From: Clostridiales bacterium UBA1774
GTDB lineage: Bacteria; Bacillota; Clostridia; Oscillospirales; Oscillospiraceae
Direction of reading: 5' to 3'
Length of the DNA: 20,205 nucleotides
Assembly (NCBI GenBank): GCA_002314635.1
Contig: DCGQ01000055.1
Coordinates: forward strand, 10,848-31,052
This document shows, in pieces, positions 14,293-20,205 of this stretch. Made by a program: the position numbers and the translations under genes. A model generated the notes under the pieces. The model did not search any database. It was not told where the DNA came from and saw only the letters and a list, made by a program, of their open reading frames with translations. The number at the start of each line of letters is the position of its first letter. Within the stretch, counting starts at the first letter, position 1.

Positions 14293-15457
14293 ATGGATGA
14301 AGCTGGATGATACCTATGTGGCACATACCTATGCCCGCTTTCCGGTAGAACTGGTGTCCGGAGAAGGCTCCGTCTTTCTGGGTGCGGACGGAAAGCATTA
14401 CATTGATCTGGGCAGCGGTATCGGCGTCACCGCCTTCGGTACCGGGGATCCGGTGTGGAAACAGTCGGTAGTCGATCAGCTGAACCGGCTGCAGCATACC
14501 TCTAATCTGTATTACACGGAGCCTTGTGCCAGACTGGCACAGCTCCTTTGCGAAAAGACCGGCATGAAGAAGGTGTTCTTCGGCAATTCCGGCGCGGAGG
14601 CCAACGAGTGTGCCATCAAGGTCGCCAGAAAGTACGCCGCTGAAAAAAAGGGCGCGGCGTATTCCGCCATCGTGACGCTGGAAAACAGCTTCCACGGGCG
14701 GACGCTGACCACCCTTGCCGCCACCGGACAGGAGCATTATCATGAACTGTATCAGCCGCTGACCCCCGGTTTTGTCCACGCCAAAGCCAATGACCCGGAG
14801 GATCTGCGGGCGAAGGTACTGCAGCAGCCCACCGCCGCCATCATGGTGGAGTGCATTCAGGGTGAGGGCGGCGTGATTCCCATGACAAAGGAATTTCTGC
14901 AGAGTGCGGAAGCGTTGGCCCGGGAACTGGATATCCCGCTGATCGTGGACGAGGTGCAGACCGGCAACGGACGCACCGGCACCCTGTACGCCTATATGCA
15001 GTACGGCATTCAGCCGGACATCGTGTCCACAGCCAAGGGACTGGGCGGCGGACTTCCCATCGGTGCCTGCCTGCTGGGACAGCGGGTGCAGGATGTGCTG
15101 ACCCCCGGCGACCATGGTTCCACCTACGGCGGAAACCCGGTGTGCTGCGCCGGCGCCGTCTCCGTGCTGGAACGGCTGGACGATGCATTTCTTTCGGAGG
15201 TGCAGCGGAAAGGACAGCTGATCCGGGATACGCTGACCGGCGCCCCCGGAGTGGAGCAGATCACCGGTCTGGGCATGATGGTGGGCATCAAAACAGCAAA
15301 ACCAGCCAAGAATGTGGTGCTTGCCTGCATGGAAAAGGGTGTGCTTTGCCTGACCGCCAAGGATCGGGTGCGTCTGCTCCCGGCGCTGAATATCCCGGAG
15401 GAAACGCTGCTGGAGGCGCTGGAGATTCTGAAACAGGCCTGCGCAGAAAACAACTGA
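14285..15457 (+). CDS. argD: Acetylornithine aminotransferase
   Basis: ArgD is the PLP-dependent class III aminotransferase that converts N-acetylglutamate semialdehyde to N-acetylornithine, using glutamate. The 390 residues match the family. Visible are YIDLGSGIGVTAFG, the cofactor loop GNSGAEANECAIKVARKY, NSFHGRTLTTLAATGQ, VECIQGEGGV, LIVDEVQTGNGRTG with the cofactor-ring Asp, and STAKGLGGGLPIGA with Lys251 as the Schiff-base lysine. GGAGG (14271-14275) lies nine bases before the ATG at 14285, and the start overlaps the argB stop by eight bases. It is the last arg gene here; argF, argG and argH are not in the window. No terminator is visible between argD and spoIIE. Confidence 0.94.
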   Translation: MHEWMKLDDTYVAHTYARFPVELVSGEGSVFLGADGKHYIDLGSGIGVTAFGTGDPVWKQSVVDQLNRLQHTSNLYYTEPCARLAQLLCEKTGMKKVFFGNSGAEANECAIKVARKYAAEKKGAAYSAIVTLENSFHGRTLTTLAATGQEHYHELYQPLTPGFVHAKANDPEDLRAKVLQQPTAAIMVECIQGEGGVIPMTKEFLQSAEALARELDIPLIVDEVQTGNGRTGTLYAYMQYGIQPDIVSTAKGLGGGLPIGACLLGQRVQDVLTPGDHGSTYGGNPVCCAGAVSVLERLDDAFLSEVQRKGQLIRDTLTGAPGVEQITGLGMMVGIKTAKPAKNVVLACMEKGVLCLTAKDRVRLLPALNIPEETLLEALEILKQACAENN

Positions 15458-15489
15458 GCTTTTCATACCGAAACAGAAAAAAACGGACT

Positions 15490-15533
15490 GCCGACAGAAG
15501 CCGACAGGTTTTGAAGCCTCCTGCGCCTATGAT
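15490..15533 (+). promoter_or_regulatory. Putative Spo0A-controlled spoIIE promoter (tandem 0A-like boxes)
   Basis: GCCGACAG occurs twice, at 15490-15497 and 15500-15507, exactly ten bases apart. On the minus strand each reads CTGTCGGC, sharing TGTCG with the Spo0A box TGTCGAA (5 of 7). The second box contains CCGACA (15501-15506, 4 of 6 matches to -35), and TATGAT (15528-15533, 5 of 6 matches to -10) follows after a 21-bp spacer. Spo0A-activated sigma-A promoters such as B. subtilis spoIIE and spoIIG have this unusual 21-22-bp spacing. Transcription would start near 15540. Confidence 0.55.
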
Positions 15534-15546
15534 GGGTGCAGGAGGC
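15516..15546 (+). promoter_or_regulatory. Hairpin sequestering the spoIIE ribosome binding site
   Basis: Arms GCCTCCTGCGCC (15516-15527) and GGTGCAGGAGGC (15535-15546) form a 12-bp stem with a single G-U pair and a seven-base loop. The right arm contains the whole AGGAGG (15540-15545) that lies six bases before the spoIIE ATG. No T run follows, so it is not an intrinsic terminator. The left arm lies upstream of the start predicted for the promoter at 15490-15533, so only read-through transcripts from the arg operon could fold it. Confidence 0.65.
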
Positions 15547-15551
15547 GATTC

Positions 15552-17843
15552 ATGTTGAAACCAATGATTCTGACCCGCCGTTCGGACAGGCTGTTTCCCC
15601 GGACGGCAAAAGCAATTCGCAGACTGAGTATTCGAACAAGAAGGATTCTGCGTCTGATCTCCAGAACAGCGCTGGGCTTTCTGTTGGGCAGACTTCGCCT
15701 GTTTGGCTGCTGCAGTCCGCTGGGCTGCGGCTATGCCGCCGCACAGGGCGGGGGGATGGAAGGCGCACTTGCATCCGTGGGGGTGATGCTGGGTTCGGTC
15801 AGCGGAATGGGTTTGATCGAGGCGCTGCGGCCATCCGCATCGGTGCTGCTGATCTATGCGGCGTCATTCCTGCTGAGTAAGGCGGCTTTTACCCGAAAAT
15901 CTGCATTTCCGCCCCTGTGTGCGCTGTGTATGACCGGTCTGATCGGTGCGGTGTATCTGATTTACGGAGCGGGAGAAGGCTTTACGCAGATAGCCTATGC
16001 GGCGGAGGTGCTGCTGTCCGCAGGCTCCTGCGTCCTGTACATGGCTGCAGAGCAGGGCAGTACGCAGGAGAAAAAAACGCTGGGACTGCTGGCGCTGAGT
16101 ATGTCTCTGTGCATGGCCCTCAGCGATATCTGTATTGCAGGGGTCATCTCGGTGGGCCGCTGTCTGGCGGCCTTTGGTGTACTGACCGCCGCATGGCTGG
16201 GCTATGCGCCGCTGGGTGGTGTGACCGGACTGCTGCTGGGTATGGCGCTGGACGCTTCTGCCGCAGCGCCCGGACCCTGTACGCTGGTGCTGGGCTGCGC
16301 GGGTGCGCTGGGCGGAGTCTATGCCCATCGGGGACGGTTTCCACTGGCGCTGGGTGCGGTGCTGGGCGGCGCTGCGGTAGGCTTCTGGGCGGCGGAATCG
16401 GCGCTGCGTACCGGACTGCTGTATGAGATGTTCATTGCCTCGGTGCTGTTTCAGCTGCCGGGGGAGCGGTTCTTCGAGAATCTGCGTCCCTCGGCAGACG
16501 GAGCGGAAAGCAGCGGCTTTGTCCGCTATCTGCGGGGCCGCACCGGCCTTGCCGCTGCCGCCTTTGAATCCATCACCGGCCTGCTGGAAGCCACACCGGA
16601 GCTGACGCGGAATCAGGAGGACACCTTTTCCGTGTTCGATGTGGCAGCGGAGCAGGTGTGCCGCAGCTGCGAGCGGCGGGAGGAATGCTGGGGCAAAGCC
16701 TACGAGAGCACCCGCAGTGCCATGCAGGCCGCCTCCGTGCCGATCTTCAAGCGGGGCGGGGCAAGACCGGAGGACTTTCCCGAGTGGTTTCGCACGGAAT
16801 GCCGGAATATCCGGGGCTACAGTGCATCGGTCAGTCTGGAGGTCAAGGCGCTGCTGCGGAGCCGCCAGCTGCGGAGCCGTCTGCGTACCGACCGGGAGCT
16901 GCTGTATCGGCAATATGCGGATTTTGCGGCCATTCTTCGGGATCTGAACGGGGAACAACGGGGCGGTGCCGGGGAAGAACGGCGACTGGCGGGGAAGCTC
17001 CGGCGGCAGCTCCGGGATCGGGTTCCGGGGGTGCTGGTCAGCGCCTTCCGGGACGGAAACGGGCGGCTCCATCTGGAGCTGGACGGCAGCGGCGTGCAGA
17101 AGCTGACTGCGGCGGCAAACTGGTTGGAGAACCTGAGCCGGGAAGCGGGCACACAGCTCTGCTGTCCTGCGCCGCTGGAGCATCCGCTGCAGCTGATGGA
17201 GCAGGAACCGCTGGAGGCGGAGGTGGGCGTGGCCTCCTCCTGCCGGGGCGGAAGAGCGCCTTCCGGCGATGCGGCCCGTTCCTTCAAAACCGCGGAGGGC
17301 ATTCTGTATCTGGTGGTGGCAGACGGCATGGGCAGCGGCAGTGAGGCGGAGGCGGACAGTCGGATGGCCTCCGAACTGGCGGAAAAGCTGCTCCGTGCAG
17401 GCGCACGGCCGGAAAGCGCCATGCGGATCCTGAATACCGCGCTGCTGCTTCGGGGTGAGAAGCGGCTTAGCAGCCTGAGCGTGGATCTGATGAGCGTCAA
17501 TCTGTTTACCGGGGAAACGGTGCTGGTGAAATACGGTGCCGCGCCCTCCTATGTGCGTACCGGCGGGCAGGTTCGGGTGCTGCGGGGCGCGTCTCCCGCC
17601 GCCGGAACAGAGGACGCAGCGCCGGACTGTGTGCATCTGCAGCTGGAGGACGGCAGTACGGCGGTGATCCTTTCCGACGGCGCGGCTCACGCAGAATCCG
17701 TGGAACAGCGGCTGCGGGATCACGAAGAAAGCCTGCAGAAGCTGGCCGGGGATATCCTGACCGAAGCGGCGGCCCGGGGCGGCTGGGAGGACGATATGAC
17801 GGTGTTGACGCTGAATCTGCACAGGCGCGCCGGGACTGTATAG
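15552..17843 (+). CDS. spoIIE: Stage II sporulation protein E (serine phosphatase)
   Basis: SpoIIE is a membrane phosphatase that dephosphorylates the anti-anti-sigma factor SpoIIAA and so releases sigma-F in the forespore; it also takes part in polar septum formation with FtsZ. The protein has 763 residues (B. subtilis SpoIIE has 827). A basic N-terminus (about residues 1-40, rich in Arg) is followed by LGFLLGRLRLFG and roughly ten hydrophobic segments to about residue 310. A regulatory middle region contains the C-x-x-C-x-x-R-x-x-C-W motif around residues 370-380 (VCRSCERREECWGK). The C-terminal PP2C domain has PSGDAARSFK, VADGMGSG with metal-binding Asp591, ILSDGA with Asp709, and WEDDMTVLTL with Asp747 and Asp748. 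The start has AGGAGG six bases upstream, inside a hairpin. It shows that the organism, or its recent ancestor, makes endospores. Confidence 0.96.
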   Translation: MLKPMILTRRSDRLFPRTAKAIRRLSIRTRRILRLISRTALGFLLGRLRLFGCCSPLGCGYAAAQGGGMEGALASVGVMLGSVSGMGLIEALRPSASVLLIYAASFLLSKAAFTRKSAFPPLCALCMTGLIGAVYLIYGAGEGFTQIAYAAEVLLSAGSCVLYMAAEQGSTQEKKTLGLLALSMSLCMALSDICIAGVISVGRCLAAFGVLTAAWLGYAPLGGVTGLLLGMALDASAAAPGPCTLVLGCAGALGGVYAHRGRFPLALGAVLGGAAVGFWAAESALRTGLLYEMFIASVLFQLPGERFFENLRPSADGAESSGFVRYLRGRTGLAAAAFESITGLLEATPELTRNQEDTFSVFDVAAEQVCRSCERREECWGKAYESTRSAMQAASVPIFKRGGARPEDFPEWFRTECRNIRGYSASVSLEVKALLRSRQLRSRLRTDRELLYRQYADFAAILRDLNGEQRGGAGEERRLAGKLRRQLRDRVPGVLVSAFRDGNGRLHLELDGSGVQKLTAAANWLENLSREAGTQLCCPAPLEHPLQLMEQEPLEAEVGVASSCRGGRAPSGDAARSFKTAEGILYLVVADGMGSGSEAEADSRMASELAEKLLRAGARPESAMRILNTALLLRGEKRLSSLSVDLMSVNLFTGETVLVKYGAAPSYVRTGGQVRVLRGASPAAGTEDAAPDCVHLQLEDGSTAVILSDGAAHAESVEQRLRDHEESLQKLAGDILTEAAARGGWEDDMTVLTLNLHRRAGTV

Positions 17844-17896
17844 CCGCCGGGAAAAACGGGCAGACTGCTGGAAAAGGGCATAAGGGAGGCCACAGC

Positions 17897-18154
17897 ATGG
17901 TAAGAGGGGTTACAAGGCAGATCATTCTGGTGGATCCGGAGGACAAGACCCTGTTTGAAAAGGCTATTTTTATCCTGCGGGACAACACCCGCCCGGACAG
18001 TCCGGAGGAACTGCTGGAACAGGCAAAGAATATTGCCGCAGGCTGCGTGACCACCCGCAGCACCGGCAGAAGCAGACTGCGCTGTCTGCTCTGGGCCGCT
18101 GCCGGAGCCGCGCTGACCGGCTGCGTCTGGCTGTTCTGCGAACTTTTTCGGTGA
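17897..18154 (+). CDS. Small tail-anchored protein of unknown function
   Basis: An 85-residue protein that I do not recognise by name. The N-terminal part MVRGVTRQIILVDPEDKTL is followed by FEKAIFILRD and a charged helix (SPEELLEQAKNIAAG). A short basic stretch (STGRSRLR) then precedes a single C-terminal hydrophobic segment at about residues 62-83 (CLLWAAAGAALTGCVWLFC), so it is probably anchored in the membrane by its tail with the soluble part in the cytoplasm. GGGAGG lies about eight bases upstream of the ATG, in the run GGGAGGCCACAGC. It starts 53 bases after spoIIE with no terminator between, so it may share spoIIE transcription. The strong ribosome binding site, normal codon use and lack of a competing frame support a real gene. 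No function can be given from the sequence. Confidence 0.75.
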   Translation: MVRGVTRQIILVDPEDKTLFEKAIFILRDNTRPDSPEELLEQAKNIAAGCVTTRSTGRSRLRCLLWAAAGAALTGCVWLFCELFR

Positions 18155-18160
18155 AAAGCC

Positions 18161-18189
18161 TTGACGCACGGGAATATTTGGGTTATTCT
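18161..18189 (+). promoter_or_regulatory. Sigma-A-type promoter of the marR gene
   Basis: TTGACG (18161-18166, 5 of 6 matches) and TATTCT (18184-18189, 4 of 6) are separated by 17 bp. It lies just after the 85-residue gene and directly before the palindromic operator. The predicted start, near 18196, falls inside the left arm of that operator. Confidence 0.7.
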
Positions 18190-18190
18190 G

Positions 18191-18215
18191 ATAGATAGGT
18201 AAGCAACCTATCTAT
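18191..18215. promoter_or_regulatory. Perfect palindromic operator upstream of marR
   Basis: ATAGATAGGT (18191-18200), a five-base spacer AAGCA, and ACCTATCTAT (18206-18215) form a perfect inverted repeat with 10-base arms. It starts two bases after the -10 box, covers the predicted transcription start and ends before the ribosome binding site GGAGG (18219-18223). Size, symmetry and place fit a MarR dimer site for self-repression. The RNA would also form a short 5' hairpin. Confidence 0.75.
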
Positions 18216-18229
18216 TTCGGAGGTGTCAG

Positions 18230-18673
18230 ATGGCAGAGGAACGAAAGGTGAACCGGCTGATCGTTCATGTTTTCCGGCTGAATAACGCGCTGATCAAGCA
18301 GAAAAACCGCCATATGAGCGAGCTTGACCTGACCGCGATTCAGGCAGATGTGCTGATGTACATACTGAATCATCACGAAACGCAGGAGATCAACCAACTG
18401 GACATTCAGGAGGTTTTCAAGCTGACGAATCCTACCGTGTCGGGCATTGTGGATCGGCTGGAGGAGAAGGGCTTTATCAAACGGGTTCGCAGCGAGAAGG
18501 ATGCCCGCTACCGCAGCCTGATCCCGCTTCCCAAGGGAGAGACGCTGCATCCGGAATTGAAGCGGTCCGCGGAAGAAGCGGAGAAGCGGTTTGTTCGGGA
18601 TATGACCCCGGAGGAAGCGGCGGAGTTTAAGCGTCTGCTGCAGATCGCACTGAAAACCGCGGAGGAAGAATAA
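18230..18673 (+). CDS. MarR-family transcriptional regulator
   Basis: A 147-residue winged-helix regulator that should bind DNA as a dimer. Helices near residues 5-30 (VNRLIVHVFRLNNALIKQKN) and 115-145 form the dimerisation region. The DNA-binding part runs from LDLTAIQADVLMYIL, through the helix-turn-helix INQLDIQEVFKLTNPTVSGIVDRLEEKG (split over residues 54-81), to the wing FIKRVRSEKDARYRSLIPL. There is no cysteine, so thiol-based oxidant sensing as in OhrR is excluded; a small-molecule ligand is more likely. GGAGG (18219-18223) lies six bases before the ATG. A perfect palindrome over its own transcription start suggests negative autoregulation. The next gene encodes a putative small exporter, but it has its own promoter without a copy of this palindrome. 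Confidence 0.92.
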   Translation: MAEERKVNRLIVHVFRLNNALIKQKNRHMSELDLTAIQADVLMYILNHHETQEINQLDIQEVFKLTNPTVSGIVDRLEEKGFIKRVRSEKDARYRSLIPLPKGETLHPELKRSAEEAEKRFVRDMTPEEAAEFKRLLQIALKTAEEE

Positions 18674-18677
18674 GAAC

Positions 18678-18715
18678 GCATCGCCGGAGTACCCGTGCTG
18701 GGACTTCGGCGATGC
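18678..18715 (+). terminator. Hairpin after marR, probable terminator
   Basis: GCATCGCCG (18678-18686) pairs perfectly with CGGCGATGC (18707-18715), and the stem can extend inward through GAGT/ACTT and CCC/GGG around a five-base loop with one bulged A. Only a weak T tract (TGGTTTCC) follows, so termination may be partial. It starts four bases after the marR stop codon. Confidence 0.55.
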
Positions 18716-18727
18716 TGGTTTCCTCAC

Positions 18728-18756
18728 TTGCTTTTCCGATGCGGCTATGCTATAAT
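18728..18756 (+). promoter_or_regulatory. Extended -10 promoter of the small export gene
   Basis: A perfect TATAAT (18751-18756) is preceded by TGC, giving the extended -10 form TGnTATAAT. A weak -35, TTGCTT (18728-18733, 3 of 6), sits 17 bp upstream. Transcription would start near 18763, after the in-frame ATG at 18755, which helps to exclude that ATG as the translation start. Confidence 0.7.
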
Positions 18757-18775
18757 GACGCGCTGTGAAAGGGGG

Positions 18776-19246
18776 ATGGGCTTGAAGGATTTACTATGGG
18801 TCATGCTGATGAGCATGGTTCCGGTGCTGGAGCTGCGCGGGGCAATACCGCTGGGATGCGGTTTGGGACTGCCATGGTGGCAGTGCTATCTGGCAGCGAT
18901 CATCGGGAATATGCTGCCCGTTCCTTTTGTGCTGCTGTTTATCCGTCGGCTGTTCGCCTTTGTCCGTCGGCACTGGTCGGCGCTGAACGGACTGGTGGAC
19001 CGGCTGGAGCAGCGTGCCATGCGGAAGATCGATACGGTGAAGCGCTTTGAAATTCTGGGTCTTTGCCTGTTCGTGGCGATTCCGCTGCCCGGCACCGGCG
19101 CTTACACCGGGGGACTGATCGCCGCGCTGATGAATATGCGCCTGAAACGGGCGATTCCTACCATCTTTCTGGGCGTTCTGATCGCCGGTTTTATCATGAC
19201 CCTGCTGAGCTACGGCGTGCGTCTGGGCGTTTCCACAATCGGATAA
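18776..19246 (+). CDS. Small multi-drug export family membrane protein
   Basis: A membrane protein of 156 residues belonging to the putative small multi-drug export family (Sm_multidrug_ex), whose substrate is not established. MVPVLELRGAIPLG near the N-terminus and VAIPLPGTGAYTG in the middle are the two family signatures. They are proline-bearing re-entrant-type motifs, each followed by a hydrophobic segment. About four hydrophobic helices are visible, with a basic loop (RRHWSALNGLVDRLEQRAMRK) between the first and second halves. The start is uncertain. At ATG 18776 the GGGGG ribosome binding site (18771-18775) touches the start codon, whereas TTG at 18782 has it at six-base spacing and would shorten the protein by two residues. 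The gene follows marR but has its own promoter. Confidence 0.85.
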   Translation: MGLKDLLWVMLMSMVPVLELRGAIPLGCGLGLPWWQCYLAAIIGNMLPVPFVLLFIRRLFAFVRRHWSALNGLVDRLEQRAMRKIDTVKRFEILGLCLFVAIPLPGTGAYTGGLIAALMNMRLKRAIPTIFLGVLIAGFIMTLLSYGVRLGVSTIG

Positions 19247-19247
19247 G

Positions 19248-19284
19248 AAAATCACCGAAGCGCTCGGCTTCGGTGATTTTTTTT
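19248..19284. terminator. Bidirectional terminator between converging genes
   Basis: AAAATCACCGAAGC (19248-19261) and GCTTCGGTGATTTT (19267-19280) form a perfect 14-bp stem with a five-base loop. On the + strand eight T residues (19277-19284) follow; on the minus strand the stem ends in TTTTCTT. It lies two bases after the export gene stop and three bases beyond the end of the convergent MFS gene, so it probably serves both. Confidence 0.93.
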
Positions 19285-19287
19285 GAA

Positions 19288-20205
19288 TCAGACTTTGCTG
19301 TCCTGCCGCTTGTGGGCGCGGTTGACGAAAAAGAGAACCACGGCCACGGCCAGCACGAAGAAGGCAATGAAACGATAACGGAAATCGGTGGAGCCTTCCA
19401 CCAGCGCATTGGTCACATTGGTGAACACCACGGGACTGAGGAAGCCGCCGGCGGAGGGGGCAATGGCGGAGATGATCACGCTGGTAACGGCGCTGTTGCT
19501 GGGGTCAGAGTAGACGCTGACGCCGTAGGTGCACCAGGGGTTGAACATACTGATGGAGCTGCCGCAGAGGAATACGGCAAGGAGGATCAGCGGCAGGCTG
19601 TCACTGACGAAGCTGAGCAGCAGCAGACCCAGAAACAGCGCGGAGAGAGATACCACCATGATATCGTCGCCGATGCGGCGGCTCAGCTTGGTGAAGAACA
19701 GACCGGAGCAGACGCCGCCCGCCATCTGAACGGAGGTGCAGATACCGGCCAGCGCGGAGAAGTTGGTGAAGCCCTGCCGCAGATGGGAGCTGAGGTTCTG
19801 CCCCACCGCCACATAGGTCATCATGAACAGCAGCTGTGCGGCGGCATAGAAGAAGACCCGCGCCTTGATGGGGGACTTCTTTTCACCCGGATTCTTCGCT
19901 TTGGGGGTCTTGTAGGAGGGAATGTTCAGAATGCCGATCACGGCCATGATGATGCCGACAAAGAACACCAGATAACCGCCGTACCAGCAGAGACCGGCCA
20001 GAAGTCCGCCGGCCAGAGACATGAGGATGCCGCCCAGATTGATGGAACTGGTCTGCAGGCCGGCGAAGCCCTGCCGTTCCTCATTGGTAAAGCAGTCGAA
20101 CATGATGCCAAAGGCATTTGTGACATACAGGCCGCAGGCACAGCCGATCAGCGCACTGAGACACCAGACGCACCATAGACCGTTGTGGAACAGCAGCACG
20201 AACAC
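19288..20205 (-). CDS. Major facilitator superfamily transporter (N-terminal part outside the window)
   Basis: A partial membrane transporter of which the last 305 residues are visible; the frame is open to the window end, so the true start and the first few helices are missing. About nine hydrophobic segments are seen. They are split by a basic cytoplasmic loop (SYKTPKAKNPGEKKSPIKAR) at about residues 97-116, typical of the central loop between the two six-helix halves of MFS proteins. RRIGDD after a helix resembles the MFS loop motif. The C-terminus is short and basic (NRAHKRQDSKV). The substrate cannot be told from this part. It converges on the export gene and shares its terminator. Confidence 0.85.
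   Translation of the reverse strand: MFVLLFHNGLWCVWCLSALIGCACGLYVTNAFGIMFDCFTNEERQGFAGLQTSSINLGGILMSLAGGLLAGLCWYGGYLVFFVGIIMAVIGILNIPSYKTPKAKNPGEKKSPIKARVFFYAAAQLLFMMTYVAVGQNLSSHLRQGFTNFSALAGICTSVQMAGGVCSGLFFTKLSRRIGDDIMVVSLSALFLGLLLLSFVSDSLPLILLAVFLCGSSISMFNPWCTYGVSVYSDPSNSAVTSVIISAIAPSAGGFLSPVVFTNVTNALVEGSTDFRYRFIAFFVLAVAVVLFFVNRAHKRQDSKV

Noticed and set aside
15864..17822. A 652-codon open frame on the minus strand opposite spoIIE
   Set aside because: It is the antisense shadow of spoIIE with a low-complexity, His/Gln/Arg-rich product and no domain.
19063..20178. A 371-codon open frame on the + strand opposite the MFS gene
   Set aside because: The minus-strand translation has clear membrane segments and an MFS layout, while the + strand product is Gly/Glu/His-rich low complexity.
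1..20205. Mobile elements, phage genes, CRISPR arrays, defence systems, tRNA or rRNA
   Set aside because: No transposase, integrase, regular repeat-spacer pattern or RNA gene signature was seen; gaps between genes are all under 235 bases and are accounted for by promoters, terminators and ribosome binding sites.

Overview
The window is a GC-rich, almost fully coding stretch of a bacterial chromosome from an endospore-forming Firmicute. The presence of spoIIE, the strong AGGAGG-type ribosome binding sites, the clostridial gene content (NrnA, short ArgC, bifunctional ArgJ-type pathway, small multidrug export family) and the high GC all suggest class Clostridia. I lean towards an Oscillospirales-like lineage, but that is inference. 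There is no rRNA, tRNA, insertion sequence, prophage or CRISPR array in the window.

Left part, + strand: the 3' end of rpsB and all of tsf (ribosomal protein S2 and EF-Ts) end at a strong terminator (1374-1404). A new promoter (1446-1474) then starts a tightly packed operon: pyrH, frr, uppS, rbfA, nrnA, truB, ribF and a GNAT acetyltransferase, closed by a long perfect hairpin (7173-7214). This operon joins two blocks that are normally far apart: pyrH-frr-uppS, usually followed by cdsA-dxr-rseP, and rbfA-nrnA-truB-ribF, usually preceded by nusA-infB. Everything normally between them is absent here.

Middle: a minus-strand operon reads leftward from a promoter at 11016-11044. It holds a degenerate CYTH-domain protein, a Cu+-exporting P1B ATPase (CopA) and a pyridoxal/pyridoxamine kinase. 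Divergent from it, a consensus sigma-A promoter (11144-11172) drives argC-argJ-argB-argD, four steps of arginine synthesis from glutamate via the acetylated-ornithine cycle. With no visible terminator after argD, the next gene is spoIIE, the sporulation phosphatase that activates sigma-F. Its upstream region carries tandem Spo0A-like boxes, a promoter with a 21-bp spacer, and a hairpin that buries the spoIIE ribosome binding site. An 85-residue tail-anchored protein follows.

Right part: a MarR-family regulator has a perfect palindromic operator over its own transcription start. It is followed by a small multidrug export family membrane protein with its own extended -10 promoter. A shared bidirectional terminator then meets a convergent MFS transporter that is cut by the window end.

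The most interesting points are the spoIIE control region, the CYTH-like protein lacking catalytic residues next to copA, the fused housekeeping operon, the hairpin between the argJ ribosome binding site and its start codon, and the MarR palindrome.
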